Shown: positions 21,628-27,978, numbered from the stretch's first letter. The stretch: 33,113 bases of DNA from Oscillochloris sp. ZM17-4 (GCF_019599295.1 NZ_JAIEWN010000020.1:70767-103879), one strand, 5' to 3'. The notes: generated by a model from the letters alone, not told the origin. Made by a program: numbers and translations.

Positions 21628-21969
21628 ATGAACTACTCCGTCAACGACATCCTGCTGGCCAGCGCGAACCGCGAGATCGTGGTGTGGCGCCGCATGGGCG
21701 GTACCAACCCTGGCTACGGGCTCGACGTAGATGGGAAGACGGCCCAGTTCGTCGGCAGGGGACTGACGGCGCTGAAGGCGGTGGCCAACGGCCTGGCGAA
21801 GGATCGCGGCCTGAAGCTGTCCAGACCCGCAACCACGCCAATTCCCATTGCGGGCTCGGGTGCGACCGCCACCCACACCGACACCGAGACGTCGGCCATG
21901 CTCGGTCGCTTCTACAGCGACGACACCGAGTACGCCTGGGGCGAACGCATGGAACCACAGGGCGAATAG
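21628..21969 (+). CDS. Hypothetical protein with C-terminal MLGR.Y motif
   Basis: The gene encodes 113 residues from the ATG at 21628, with GAGG 7 bases upstream; a GTG at 21622 is an alternative. Residues 1-60 look like a small alpha-beta fold (EIVVWRRMGG, YGLDVDGKTAQFVGRGLTALKAVANGLAKDRGL). The C-terminus ETSAMLGRFYSDDTEYAWGERMEPQGE matches the end of the protein encoded at 22937-23218. The shared tail may be a docking or recognition element. A terminator follows at 21989. Confidence 0.65.
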   Translation: MNYSVNDILLASANREIVVWRRMGGTNPGYGLDVDGKTAQFVGRGLTALKAVANGLAKDRGLKLSRPATTPIPIAGSGATATHTDTETSAMLGRFYSDDTEYAWGERMEPQGE

Positions 21970-21988
21970 ATCCCAGCAAGCCGATCGG

Positions 21989-22027
21989 GCGCCGCGCGAA
22001 TGCTTCGCGCGGCGCTCTTTCGTTTCA
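21989..22027 (+). terminator. Intrinsic terminator after 21969
   Basis: GCGCCGCGCGAA (21989-22000) pairs perfectly over 12 bp with 22004-22015 around a 3-base loop, followed by TCTTTCGTTT. The ribosome site of the next gene (CAGGAG) follows at once. Confidence 0.8.
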
Positions 22028-22038
22028 GGAGCACCACC

Positions 22039-22281
22039 GTGGACATTGCACGATTGACTACCGACCTCGACCTGATGGTCGAGAAGATCAACGCCATACG
22101 TAGCCAGATGGAGACAATGATCGCCATCACCAGGCCGACCCTCGCAGACCCCGATGCAGTCGAGAGGCTACGCGCCCTCAAGACACAGATCGACCGCACC
22201 CGCGCCGGCGCGATCGCCGCCCGTGAGGCCGCCAGGAAGATCGCGCCGAAGGCGTACGCCACGGAGGCCGCCGGCCTCTAG
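22039..22281 (+). CDS. Small coiled-coil protein
   Basis: The gene encodes 80 residues. GTG at 22039 is chosen because AGGAG stands 7 bases upstream and the terminator lies before it; an ATG at 22000 would start inside the hairpin. The sequence (DIARLTTDLDLMVEKINAI.SQMETMIAI...DAVERLRALKTQIDRTRAGAIAAREAARKI) shows heptad spacing of hydrophobic residues and is probably a coiled coil. It is followed 15 bases later by the SWIM-type gene. No family is recognised. Confidence 0.6.
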   Translation: MDIARLTTDLDLMVEKINAIRSQMETMIAITRPTLADPDAVERLRALKTQIDRTRAGAIAAREAARKIAPKAYATEAAGL

Positions 22282-22296
22282 CGCCAGGAGATTGTG

Positions 22297-22803
22297 ATGA
22301 GCGCCCTGATGGGAAAATTAAGCGGCCAACAGATTGCGCTGGCGCTCGTGCTCAAAGAGCTGCACCACGGCGACGACGCGGCTTCCCGCGCCGTCGATCG
22401 CCTGCTCAAAGATCCGCTGGTGCCGCCGCTGATCTCCTTCGACGGCGTCGAGGCCATCTTCCAGTCCGGCAGCGAGCCTGAGGTGCAAAACGTCACCACA
22501 GCTGAGGGCTGCTCCTGTCGCGGCGGTCGCCACCCCTGGTGCGTGCATCGCGTCAGGTTCCGCATCCTGATGGCCGAGATGGCGCTGCGCGACCCGCTGG
22601 GGCTGCTGAGCGCGTTCGTCGAGCACACGCCGGACGACCTGCGCCGGCCGCAGCCATACCCCTGGCCAAGCCCGGCGCGCTTGACGAGCTCTATCCCAGA
22701 GCTATCATTGCCCGACAGCCTGCCACCAGCGCGCCCCCTGCCCAGAGTCTCGCCGCCGTCTGTGGATCTCCAGCGCGAGATTGATGAGCTGTTCCCCGAT
22801 TAG
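22297..22803 (+). CDS. SWIM-type zinc-finger protein
   Basis: The product has 168 residues from the ATG at 22297, behind CAGGAG (GTG at 22294 is possible). Residues about 70-82 (CSCRGGRHPWCVH) give the C-x-C-x(n)-C-x-H signature of SWIM zinc fingers, which mediate nucleic-acid or protein contacts in MuDR-type transposases, SNF2 proteins and recombination factors. Before it lies a helical region (LSGQQIALALVLKELHHGDDAASRAVDRLLKD), after it RILMAEMALRDPLGLLSAFVEHTPDDL and a long proline-rich tail. A decayed copy exists at 23836-24248. Finger assignment is good; the role is unknown. Confidence 0.7.
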   Translation: MSALMGKLSGQQIALALVLKELHHGDDAASRAVDRLLKDPLVPPLISFDGVEAIFQSGSEPEVQNVTTAEGCSCRGGRHPWCVHRVRFRILMAEMALRDPLGLLSAFVEHTPDDLRRPQPYPWPSPARLTSSIPELSLPDSLPPARPLPRVSPPSVDLQREIDELFPD

Positions 22804-22936
22804 GGAGGGGAATACGGACACGTTGATAGCGTTTCAACGTCGGGTGTCGCATGCCCCAGGAGCGGATCACACGCTCATCTTTGCCCTGGCCCAAATCCTC
22901 TACGAGGAGAGCTCGACCCGATTCCGCGAGGCGATT

Positions 22937-23218
22937 ATGGACAAGATCGTCTACAACGGCGAGACAGTCTGGTTCCGCCCGCCGACCCGTTACCAGTGGC
23001 GCAAGGATCGCGCCGACGCCATCGCGATGGTCGAGGCGATGGCCGCCGACCTCGGCGTCACGGTGGCCCCGCCCGCCAAGCCGAAGCCGATTGCCGTCCA
23101 GGGCAAGGCTCCGCGCGGCCCGGAGAGCCGAGAGCACCTGACGATGCTGGGCAGGCTCTACGGTGAGCACGTCGAGGTCGGGTTTGGCGAAGAGCCGGAA
23201 TCGCACCGGAACCGCTAA
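22937..23218 (+). CDS. Hypothetical protein with C-terminal MLGR.Y motif
   Basis: The product has 93 residues from the ATG at 22937 (GAGG five bases upstream). The frame is open back to 22781, where it overlaps the SWIM gene, so a longer form is possible. Residues 1-45 (MDKIVYNGETVWFRPPTRYQWRKDRADAIAMVEAMAADLGV) resemble a small single-strand or nucleotide-binding fold, but no family is recognised. The tail REHLTMLGRLYGEHVEVGFGEEPE matches that of the 21628 protein. It is the last convincing gene of the phage-like block. Confidence 0.6.
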   Translation: MDKIVYNGETVWFRPPTRYQWRKDRADAIAMVEAMAADLGVTVAPPAKPKPIAVQGKAPRGPESREHLTMLGRLYGEHVEVGFGEEPESHRNR

Positions 23219-23273
23219 CCAGCGTTCTTCAGGCTGCTCCAGCGGTGTCAGGTGCGAGCGCAATTAGGCAGTA

Positions 23274-23301
23274 TAGACAGGACGCTAATCTGTGCTATAA
23301 T
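23274..23301 (+). promoter_or_regulatory. Sigma70-type promoter, diverged relative of the repeated modules
   Basis: TAGACA (23274-23279), 16-base spacer, TATAAT (23296-23301), with TGC extended -10. The surrounding ACAGG.CGCT..TGTGCTATAAT resembles the repeated modules but lacks the upstream inverted repeat. Expected start of transcription is about 23308. Confidence 0.8.
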
Positions 23302-23412
23302 GGTAGTAGTTTATGGTTCAGGGGTGGGGTTTCCCGCTTGGGTGCGAAAGCCGGTTCGACTCCGGCTTGTGAACAGCTGGTCCGCAAAGAGGGCTTTCGA
23401 AAGGAGGCTCCT

Positions 23413-23595
23413 ATGCGGATAGAGTGGCTTGCTGGTCTGCTGAGTATGTCGGCGGAGTTAATTGATCACCTGCTCGTGCTGATAGGCACTACGTCTGTGA
23501 GTTGGTTGGTGTTGACTCAACTGGTTCTCTCTGCGGTTCAGTTGGTTTGCATGGTCCTCGGCCGGTCGCGCCCTGTATTTTACAGTACCCCCTAG
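23413..23595 (+). CDS. 60-residue hydrophobic membrane peptide
   Basis: ATG at 23413 follows AAGGAGG by 6 bases. The product is MRIEWLAGLL at the start, then almost continuous hydrophobic sequence with one or two membrane helices (about 3-24 and 29-49), and a basic end (GRSRPVFYSTP). Size and layout fit small membrane toxins of the Hok/TisB/AapA kind, but there is no sequence match I recognise. It is encoded inside the fold-back transcript and has a private promoter and terminator. Other options are a holin-like or small regulatory membrane protein. Codon use is less GC-rich than in the genes upstream. Confidence 0.6.
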   Translation: MRIEWLAGLLSMSAELIDHLLVLIGTTSVSWLVLTQLVLSAVQLVCMVLGRSRPVFYSTP

Positions 23596-23608
23596 AGCCA
23601 TAAACTAA

Positions 23609-23648
23609 AAGGAGGATTCGCTAACTATAGCGAATCCTTCTTTTTTTG
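23609..23648 (+). terminator. Strong intrinsic terminator
   Basis: GGATTCGCTA (23614-23623) pairs perfectly with TAGCGAATCC (23628-23637); the stem extends outward by about five weaker pairs and is followed by a run of T's up to 23647. This is the most canonical terminator in the window. Confidence 0.92.
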
Positions 23649-23835
23649 TTGGTAATTTTTCTGGGTAGGCGCTCACGCAAAAACATCCGCCCATCCTCCT
23701 CTGTATGTATTTCTCCCTTGCCTTATCTTCACCCACAACACCTCCTCGCCACGTGTAGTCTAATCGTACTTCTCATCGACACCCCTGGCGCGAACATATC
23801 CCAATGTGATGCTGTTGTAATACTTGGAGACTCTT

Positions 23836-24248
23836 ATGGTGACTACCAAGCCTGCCGCGGCTGCGCCAGCCTTGTATATCCCTCCTCCCTCGACGCTGGC
23901 CGCGCTGCCCGACCCGCAGGTCGGCCTGGACGAGGTGCTCAAGCTGCTGTTACCCGACGATGCCGCGCTTCACCGCGTCATCGCCTAGCTGTGCCGCATG
24001 CGCTACGTCCACCCGGCCTTGGCGTTCGACGGCATGGATGCCACTTTCCAGTCATCGTCGCAAGGGGACGCAGAGTATCACCATGTTGGCCTGGACAACG
24101 ATGGCCAGGAGCCGATTGTCCAGGCCGAGGCCACCCTTGGTGCATTTACCGCCTGCGCTTTCGCCTGGAGTTGGCCGAACTGGCGCTTTGCGACCCGCTG
24201 AGGCTGCTGAGCGCGTTTGCGGAGCATATGCCGGATGACCTGCGGTGA
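23836..24248 (+). pseudogene. Decayed paralogue of the SWIM-type gene
   Basis: The frame from ATG 23836 (MVTTKPAAAAPALYIPPPSTLAALPDPQVGL) is stopped by a TAG after VIA (about 23986). It resumes in the same frame as RMRYVHPALAFDGMDATFQSSS and then shifts frame before RGHPWCIYRLRFRLELAELALCDPLRLLSAFAEHMPDDLR. The last part matches the intact 22297 protein (RHPWCVHRVRFRI.MAEMALRDPLGLLSAFVEHTPDDLR). The C-x-C half of the zinc finger is lost at the frameshift. This is an old duplicate of the SWIM gene with at least one nonsense and one frameshift change. Positions 23649-23835 hold no gene. Confidence 0.75.
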
Positions 24249-24303
24249 CCCACAACAGGTGGAGGAAGAAGTCCGGGAGAGGAGGGGGGAAGCCGTCGCA
24301 CGA

Positions 24304-24354
24304 TGACACAAACCCGCCCCCGCCAAGCTGCTCGGCAGGGGCGGGTTTGTGTCA
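24304..24354. terminator. 17-bp perfect hairpin at the end of the PIN gene
   Basis: 24304-24320 pairs perfectly with 24338-24354 and the stem continues for three more pairs inside. The hairpin contains the stop codon of the PIN gene. There is no clear T-run on either side, so it may protect the 3' end or act as a bidirectional stop. Confidence 0.65.
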
Positions 24355-24864
24355 GGGCGTCTCTTCAGGGGCTTCCAATTGTTCCAAGCGCAGTTGGACA
24401 CCCGCAGGTTCTCCAATAGGGCGTCCTATCAAAACGGTATAGCGCGGCCACTTATCATCGTATGTATGCACCTCACTTGCTTGCACATATTGCGCGGATG
24501 CCAAATGTATTGCATCAGCGGCACGAAAACCAGTCCACCCCTGATCAAGGGCAGCGCGGCGCAACGCTCGGCTCTGGCGCATAATGCCTTCGTGTGGCTC
24601 CACAAGCTCGATTAAGGTGCGATCGGCCCAGAGCGTATCGATGCGCGATTCGGTGTCGGGCATCAGGCGCCCACGGGTGCGCTCTTCTGCGGTGAACACG
24701 ACTTCGGCAATCGTCAGCGTTGAGGTGACGATCTTTACTCGGCCAGCATTATGGCGGATTTGTGCAAACCACGCCTCAATCATATCTACACGTACCGGCT
24801 CTTTTTGAAGGTACGCAAGAAAGACCGATGTGTCCCAGTAGATGAAGTCGGGTCTAATCGCCAT
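24352..24864 (-). CDS. PIN-domain ribonuclease, VapC-like toxin
   Basis: The product has 170 residues. The PIN-domain acidic residues are in place: D in YWDTSVFLAYL (about residue 11), E in STLTIAEVVF (about 54), D in FRAADAIHLASA (about 116) and D in HTYDDKWP. PIN toxins cleave RNA, often tRNA or rRNA, with Mg2+ held by these residues. The gene overlaps the end of its upstream partner by 11 bases, the usual arrangement of toxin-antitoxin pairs with the partner first. The partner is much longer than ordinary VapB antitoxins. A hairpin covers its stop codon. Confidence 0.85.
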   Translation of the reverse strand: MAIRPDFIYWDTSVFLAYLQKEPVRVDMIEAWFAQIRHNAGRVKIVTSTLTIAEVVFTAEERTRGRLMPDTESRIDTLWADRTLIELVEPHEGIMRQSRALRRAALDQGWTGFRAADAIHLASAQYVQASEVHTYDDKWPRYTVLIGRPIGEPAGVQLRLEQLEAPEETP

Positions 24865-25609
24865 CCCGTAGACTCCTGACTAGTTTTTCTGCAGGAGGAT
24901 CGCCTTCGCCAAAGGGAAGTGCACCACGAGCCTGGCGATATGCGTCGGGCGCGACCGGCTCGGCAATGGTGACATGGGTGATATGTCGAACGGCAAGCGG
25001 CCTCCAGGTTTCAGGATCGCGGGTAACGACTCCTTCAACAGTCGCATGTTTGCCCCAGGCATTGCGCATTAAATCTTCATCGCGCTCGCTTAAGTAGCAC
25101 GCCACCGGACGATCGAATAGCGTGTCGTATAAGATAAAGCGCAGACCCCGGCGATTAGTGAGCGTTTGAATGGTTCCACGAACAGTACTGATCGCGGTTG
25201 GCAGTTCGCGAACCGGTTCTTTTGCACGCGGTGTGATAGCAAAATCCCCAAGGTGGGTTTGAAACCGTAGGCGCTGGACTGATGGGCGCTCGGCAACATC
25301 GGCTAATGCCTGAGCCGCCTTTCGAATCTTTGGGCCATAGGGAACGTGGGTCTTAGCGGCAAGTGCCTCGCCGACAGAATGATAGGCGCGCACAAGTAGC
25401 GGCCCTGCATCAGGAGTGCGTGCGTTTACTGCAAATGTGCTAATAGCACTGCTCGCCTCAAGTTCTGCAACGCTATAGGACACATCATCTTTGGGCGCAA
25501 GATCAGTTGCGAGCTGCCGCAGTAGCTCGGAAAGCCGGCGTATGCCAAGGCTAAAATCTTCTAGGCTGATGTCGCCGTCAAGTGCAAGTGTAACACTTGT
25601 GTCAGCCAT
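24854..25609 (-). CDS. Partner of the PIN protein, possible long antitoxin of unknown family
   Basis: The product has 251 residues from ATG 25609 (GGAGG six bases upstream; GTG at 25612 also in frame). Its N-terminal part (SVTLALDGDISLEDFSLGIRRLSELLRQLATDLAP) and SVAELEASSAISTFAVNART suggest a small alpha-beta domain. The centre (GTIQTLTNRRGLRFILYDTLFDRPVACYLS) and HATVEGVVTRDPETWRPLAVRHITHV look like an OB-fold-type barrel. There is no ribbon-helix-helix or AbrB motif, so it is not a normal VapB. The 11-base overlap with the PIN gene argues for a functional pair. It could be an antitoxin or a substrate-binding partner. Confidence 0.65.
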   Translation of the reverse strand: MADTSVTLALDGDISLEDFSLGIRRLSELLRQLATDLAPKDDVSYSVAELEASSAISTFAVNARTPDAGPLLVRAYHSVGEALAAKTHVPYGPKIRKAAQALADVAERPSVQRLRFQTHLGDFAITPRAKEPVRELPTAISTVRGTIQTLTNRRGLRFILYDTLFDRPVACYLSERDEDLMRNAWGKHATVEGVVTRDPETWRPLAVRHITHVTIAEPVAPDAYRQARGALPFGEGDPPAEKLVRSLRDGD

Positions 25610-25683
25610 CACCCACCTCCCCTACGTTCTGCTCATCGTAGAGGTATATCGTAACACGCGACTGGGTCATCTGCTGTCCTGAT

Positions 25684-25911
25684 TTAGCCCTGTGGGTCTT
25701 CGTCCTGCTCCTCAACGATCCAGTACCGCACATCGGCCAGCCGTTTCGCCGTCGGAGCGTCGACGCGCAGGTCGTCGATGATCCGCTCGGCCTCGCTCCA
25801 GTCGACGATGGTCACCAGATCGCTAACCATCGCGCGCAGGCTCGTTTCGTCGCCGGATTGCAGGGCTTCGGTCAGTTGGTCATTATGGCAATCAAGGTCA
25901 TCACTATCCAC
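25684..25911 (-). CDS. Small acidic hypothetical protein
   Basis: A frame of 75 residues (VDSDDLDCHNDQLTEALQSGDETSLRAMVSDLVTIVDWSEAERIIDDLRVDAPTAKRLADVRYWIVEEQ...) starts with GTG at 25911. That codon overlaps the stop of the gene upstream (GTGGATAG), suggesting coupled translation. The product is acidic and helical with no known motif. The same frame is open further upstream, but that part looks like the shadow of the neighbouring gene. Confidence 0.5.
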   Translation of the reverse strand: MDSDDLDCHNDQLTEALQSGDETSLRAMVSDLVTIVDWSEAERIIDDLRVDAPTAKRLADVRYWIVEEQDEDPQG

Positions 25912-26125
25912 CTGGTTTATCGTCAGGCACTTGCTGATATCGTTCCTGTGCGACCCTGGCTTCCTGGAAGATCTGCGCCCACACCGCGGCGGCGCGCATC
26001 TGATCGGCAAGAGAGGGTGAGAGTGTGGGCCGTCGGGGAGCTGCGATGCAGCAGATGCGGTGCATCGCCGGGGCGATGGCAGTAGTCTCCTCGGCTGGCG
26101 AAGCGGTGGGTATTGCATCATTCAT
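25904..26125 (-). CDS. Small hypothetical protein
   Basis: The frame encodes 73 residues from the ATG at 26125 (GTG at 26137 is an alternative), starting MNDAIPTASPAEETTAIAP. The C-terminal half (SLADQMRAAAVWAQIFQEARVAQERYQQVPDD) is a plausible helix pair. Its stop overlaps the start of the next gene downstream. No family is recognised. The region upstream (26126-26233) is AT-rich and probably holds its promoter, but no confident -35/-10 pair was assigned. Confidence 0.45.
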   Translation of the reverse strand: MNDAIPTASPAEETTAIAPAMHRICCIAAPRRPTLSPSLADQMRAAAVWAQIFQEARVAQERYQQVPDDKPGG

Positions 26126-26233
26126 TGTTGCGATCACTCTTTGTTCATCAGATAACTCTTCTTTGTATAATACTACAAATTGTTCTCCACAACAACGGCA
26201 CTTGAGGTCACGGTTGGTCTACCGAACATAGAG

Positions 26234-26547
26234 CTACATCGTATAGAACCCGCGACTCACCTTGCGAATCCGCCCGCGGTGGACTAGGCGCTGCAGGTTG
26301 ACGGACACCTGCGTTGGTAGCGTACGTAGCACCCGGCCCGCTCCATCACCGCCACAATCTGGTGCGGCTGCATCGCTCCATTAGCGGCGCGCAGGATCGC
26401 GAGGATAGTTGCCAGCTGCGAGAGATCAGAAAGCTCCAAGGTCAACAGCTCATCAATGTTCGCCGCCCGTCTGGTGAGCGGCGGTTTGGGGAAGGCTGGA
26501 GGCAGCAGGTTCAGATCGCGATGTTGTGCGGTCTCAAGCGCGACCAC
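26234..26547 (-). pseudogene. Winged-helix protein gene broken by a frameshift
   Basis: The first frame, from GTG 26547, reads MVALETAQHRD...LELSDLSQLATILAILRAANGAMQPHQIVAVMERAG and then becomes nonsense (CYVRYQRRC) before a stop. A shift of one base at the G-run near 26330 restores VLRTLPTQVSVNLQRLVHRGRIRKVSRGFYTM and a stop at 26234-26236. Together these form a normal winged-helix module: helix, recognition helix TQVSVNLQRLVHRG, and wing RIRKVSRGFYTM. One base lost from a G-run explains it. A second shift near the start is possible, because another frame upstream reads HAELADLEARWSRL. The ancestral gene was probably a small transcription factor. Confidence 0.65.
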
Positions 26548-26639
26548 CTTGCTTCGAGATCGGCCAGTTCAGCGTGGTGCGTTCCACATAAGCCTATAGT
26601 ATTCCGGAAAAGTCCCTTTATAAAGAACGTGCCGCACGC

Positions 26640-26668
26640 TTGACAGGTATATATGAGCGTGCTAATGT
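26640..26668 (+). promoter_or_regulatory. Promoter of the XRE regulator gene
   Basis: TTGACA (26640-26645), 17-base spacer, TAATGT (26663-26668) preceded by an extended TGC. The TTGACAGG...GTGCTA framework is shared with the repeated promoter modules. Confidence 0.65.
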
Positions 26669-26696
26669 GTACCTGTGATCAGGAGGAGGCAACTCA

Positions 26697-26969
26697 ATGG
26701 GGAAGATCATTAGCAGGGCGCGCCAGATCCGCTTCAATTTGCAGGCGAAGCTGGGACGTGAAGTAACGATCGAAGAAGTTGCCGGAGCCATCGGGGTAGA
26801 TCGGCGCGCAATCATGCGCGTCGAACTTGGACGTGCCCGCCAATATGATGTGGAGATGATGCAGCGATTGGGGGACTACTACCACGCCGCAGGTATCGAT
26901 ACCACGGACTTGCTGAGGTACGATCCAAATAACAGACAGGCGTCTGAGTTAGTGGGCCTTGCGGCCTAA
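26697..26969 (+). CDS. XRE/Cro-CI-type helix-turn-helix regulator
   Basis: The product has 90 residues behind a strong AGGAGGAGG. Residues about 10-60 (RFNLQAKLGREVTIEEVAGAIGVDRRAIMRVELGRARQYDVEMMQRLGDYY) form a typical five-helix XRE domain with the helix-turn-helix VTIEEVAGAIGVDRRAIMRVE. It likely binds DNA as a dimer and controls its own or neighbouring genes. The related TTGACAGG..TGCTA framework in its own promoter and in the repeated modules makes it a candidate regulator of the element, which is inference. A large hairpin overlaps its stop codon. Confidence 0.85.
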   Translation: MGKIISRARQIRFNLQAKLGREVTIEEVAGAIGVDRRAIMRVELGRARQYDVEMMQRLGDYYHAAGIDTTDLLRYDPNNRQASELVGLAA

Positions 26970-26988
26970 CTCAGACGCCTGTCTGTTT
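26931..26988 (+). terminator. 22-bp perfect hairpin over the end of the XRE gene
   Basis: 26931-26952 pairs perfectly with 26966-26987; the stem has an inner GGCC/GGCC pair and is followed by TTTGT. It includes the TAA stop codon (26967-26969). A terminator is likely, though the T-run is short. Confidence 0.75.
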
Positions 26989-27212
26989 GTGGGTGCGCTG
27001 CTAAGTTTACGAGGCAGAACAGCGCTTCCACATGTCACCCGCCGACCCACGCTTTAACGCGATGGATCGTCGGTATCTGCTGAACTCATCATAACCTGCA
27101 CCAGTGACACCTAGCGACGTTCTGGCGGCTACGACGGCACCTTAACAACTCGACGGTTTCAATGTGAGCGCCGCTTTTCCGGCGGCAACTCTGGGTTCCC
27201 AAGATTTAGTGG
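26989..27212. other. Gene-free stretch before the tRNA genes
   Basis: I see no gene, promoter or repeat here that I can support. It probably contains the boundary between the accessory region and the tRNA cluster, but no copy of a tRNA 3' end or other attachment-site duplication was found. Confidence 0.5.
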
Positions 27213-27299
27213 CGGGGAGGGAGAGATTCGAACTCTCGATGGGATTGCTCCCATAGCGGTTTAGCAAACCGCCGCACTAGGCCACTATGCGACCTCCCC
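27213..27299 (-). tRNA. tRNA-Ser (anticodon GCT)
   Basis: The acceptor arm GGGGAGG pairs with CCTCCCC, with discriminator G. The anticodon loop reads TTGCTAA (anticodon at 27265-27263), there is a class II long variable arm (TGGGAGCAATCCCA) and the T-loop is TTCGAAT. The CCA end is not encoded. Confidence 0.95.
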
Positions 27300-27362
27300 G
27301 TGCGACTTACCGGCAGATTGTACCATAGCCTCGCCAAATTGCCAACTGTAAGAATTGAGTGG

Positions 27363-27449
27363 AGGGGGCGGTGGGATTCGAACCCACGAGGCTTTGCAGC
27401 CTTGCGCTTTTCAAGAGCGCCGCGTTCAACCGGGCTCCGCCACACCCCC
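27363..27449 (-). tRNA. tRNA-Ser (anticodon TGA)
   Basis: The acceptor arm GGGGGTG pairs with CGCCCCC including one T-G pair. The anticodon loop is CTTGAAA (anticodon at 27413-27411), a long variable arm (AGGCTGCAAAGCCT) is present and the T-loop is TTCGAAT. The discriminator position reads T rather than the usual G of tRNA-Ser, which is odd. The CCA end is not encoded. Confidence 0.92.
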
Positions 27450-27454
27450 TTATG

Positions 27455-27946
27455 TTAACTTGAATTCTTAGTACCTCTCTTTGAGTGCTCTACCCCGTAG
27501 AAGTGAATTTCTGCGTGGCAGTTAGGGCAGAGAAGCTCAAGGTTCTCTAGTTCGTTGCTACCGCCGTCGCTCCGCCGCACAATATGATGGACGACGAGAA
27601 TATCCTGGTTCGCATACGCACATCGCTGACATTGCGGTCCCCTGGCAAGGATGAGTCGTCGCTTGAGAGCCTGCGAGTCCTTGACTTTGTCTTTGACCAG
27701 AGCTCCAGGCTGACGGTATTTCATCCCCGCCCGGTGCTTATTGGCGCATGCCCTGCTACAGGTCTTGGAGTGGCGACTCCCCAGGATCTCCGTTCCACAG
27801 ACGACACAGGGCACCGGTCTTCGACAGGCCTTCCCGTAGCACTCCTGGCTACAATAGACATTGCCGTTATTCCGGGCGAGATCCCGAGGCCGCCGATAGA
27901 CAACCTTGCCGCAAACAAGACACGTGCAGTTAGGTGTACGAATCAT
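27455..27946 (-). CDS. HNH endonuclease with several zinc ribbons
   Basis: The product has 163 residues. Three cysteine-rich ribbons come first (CLVCGKVVYRRPRDL..GNVYCSQECYGK; CVVCGTEILGSRHSKTCSRACANKH), then the HNH nuclease: CQRC, HHIVRRSDGGSNELENLELLCPNCHAEIH (about 113-150), with the double histidine HH, the N of NELENL and the final H. It probably nicks or cuts DNA. It lies between two tRNA-Ser genes and tRNA-Trp on the same strand and is likely a free-standing homing-type or defence nuclease. Its start follows GTGGAG by about nine bases and it has its own promoter. Confidence 0.88.
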   Translation of the reverse strand: MIRTPNCTCLVCGKVVYRRPRDLARNNGNVYCSQECYGKACRRPVPCVVCGTEILGSRHSKTCSRACANKHRAGMKYRQPGALVKDKVKDSQALKRRLILARGPQCQRCAYANQDILVVHHIVRRSDGGSNELENLELLCPNCHAEIHFYGVEHSKRGTKNSS

Positions 27947-27978
27947 ACAGGCGTCTCCACGAAAGCGGATACGCCTGT

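Larger units (their letters stand above)
23308..23648 (+). ncRNA. Fold-back transcript with paired 5' and 3' ends; candidate type I toxin mRNA
   Basis: The predicted transcript runs from its promoter to its own terminator. Its first 18 bases (23307-23324, TAGTTTATGGTTCAGGGG) pair with 23589-23607 in 18 pairs including one G-U and one single-base bulge. The stop codon of the encoded 60-residue peptide (23593-23595) lies in that stem. The leader also contains a tRNA T-arm-like hairpin: stem 23350-23354 with 23362-23366, loop TTCGACT. In addition 23345-23352 (CGAAAGCC) can pair with GGCTTTCG at 23392-23399, next to the ribosome site. Type I toxin mRNAs (hok, AapA) are silenced by such end-to-end pairing. 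A non-coding RNA whose reading frame is accidental is the alternative. Confidence 0.65.

Noticed and set aside
23308-23375. Complete tRNA gene around the TTCGACT loop
   Set aside because: Only the T-arm is canonical; no acceptor stem of seven pairs, D-arm or anticodon arm can be built, so it is treated as a hairpin of the leader RNA.
23581-23607. Antisense promoter for an antitoxin RNA (TAAAAT on the minus strand near 23578)
   Set aside because: No acceptable -35 box lies at the right distance, so it was not listed as a feature.
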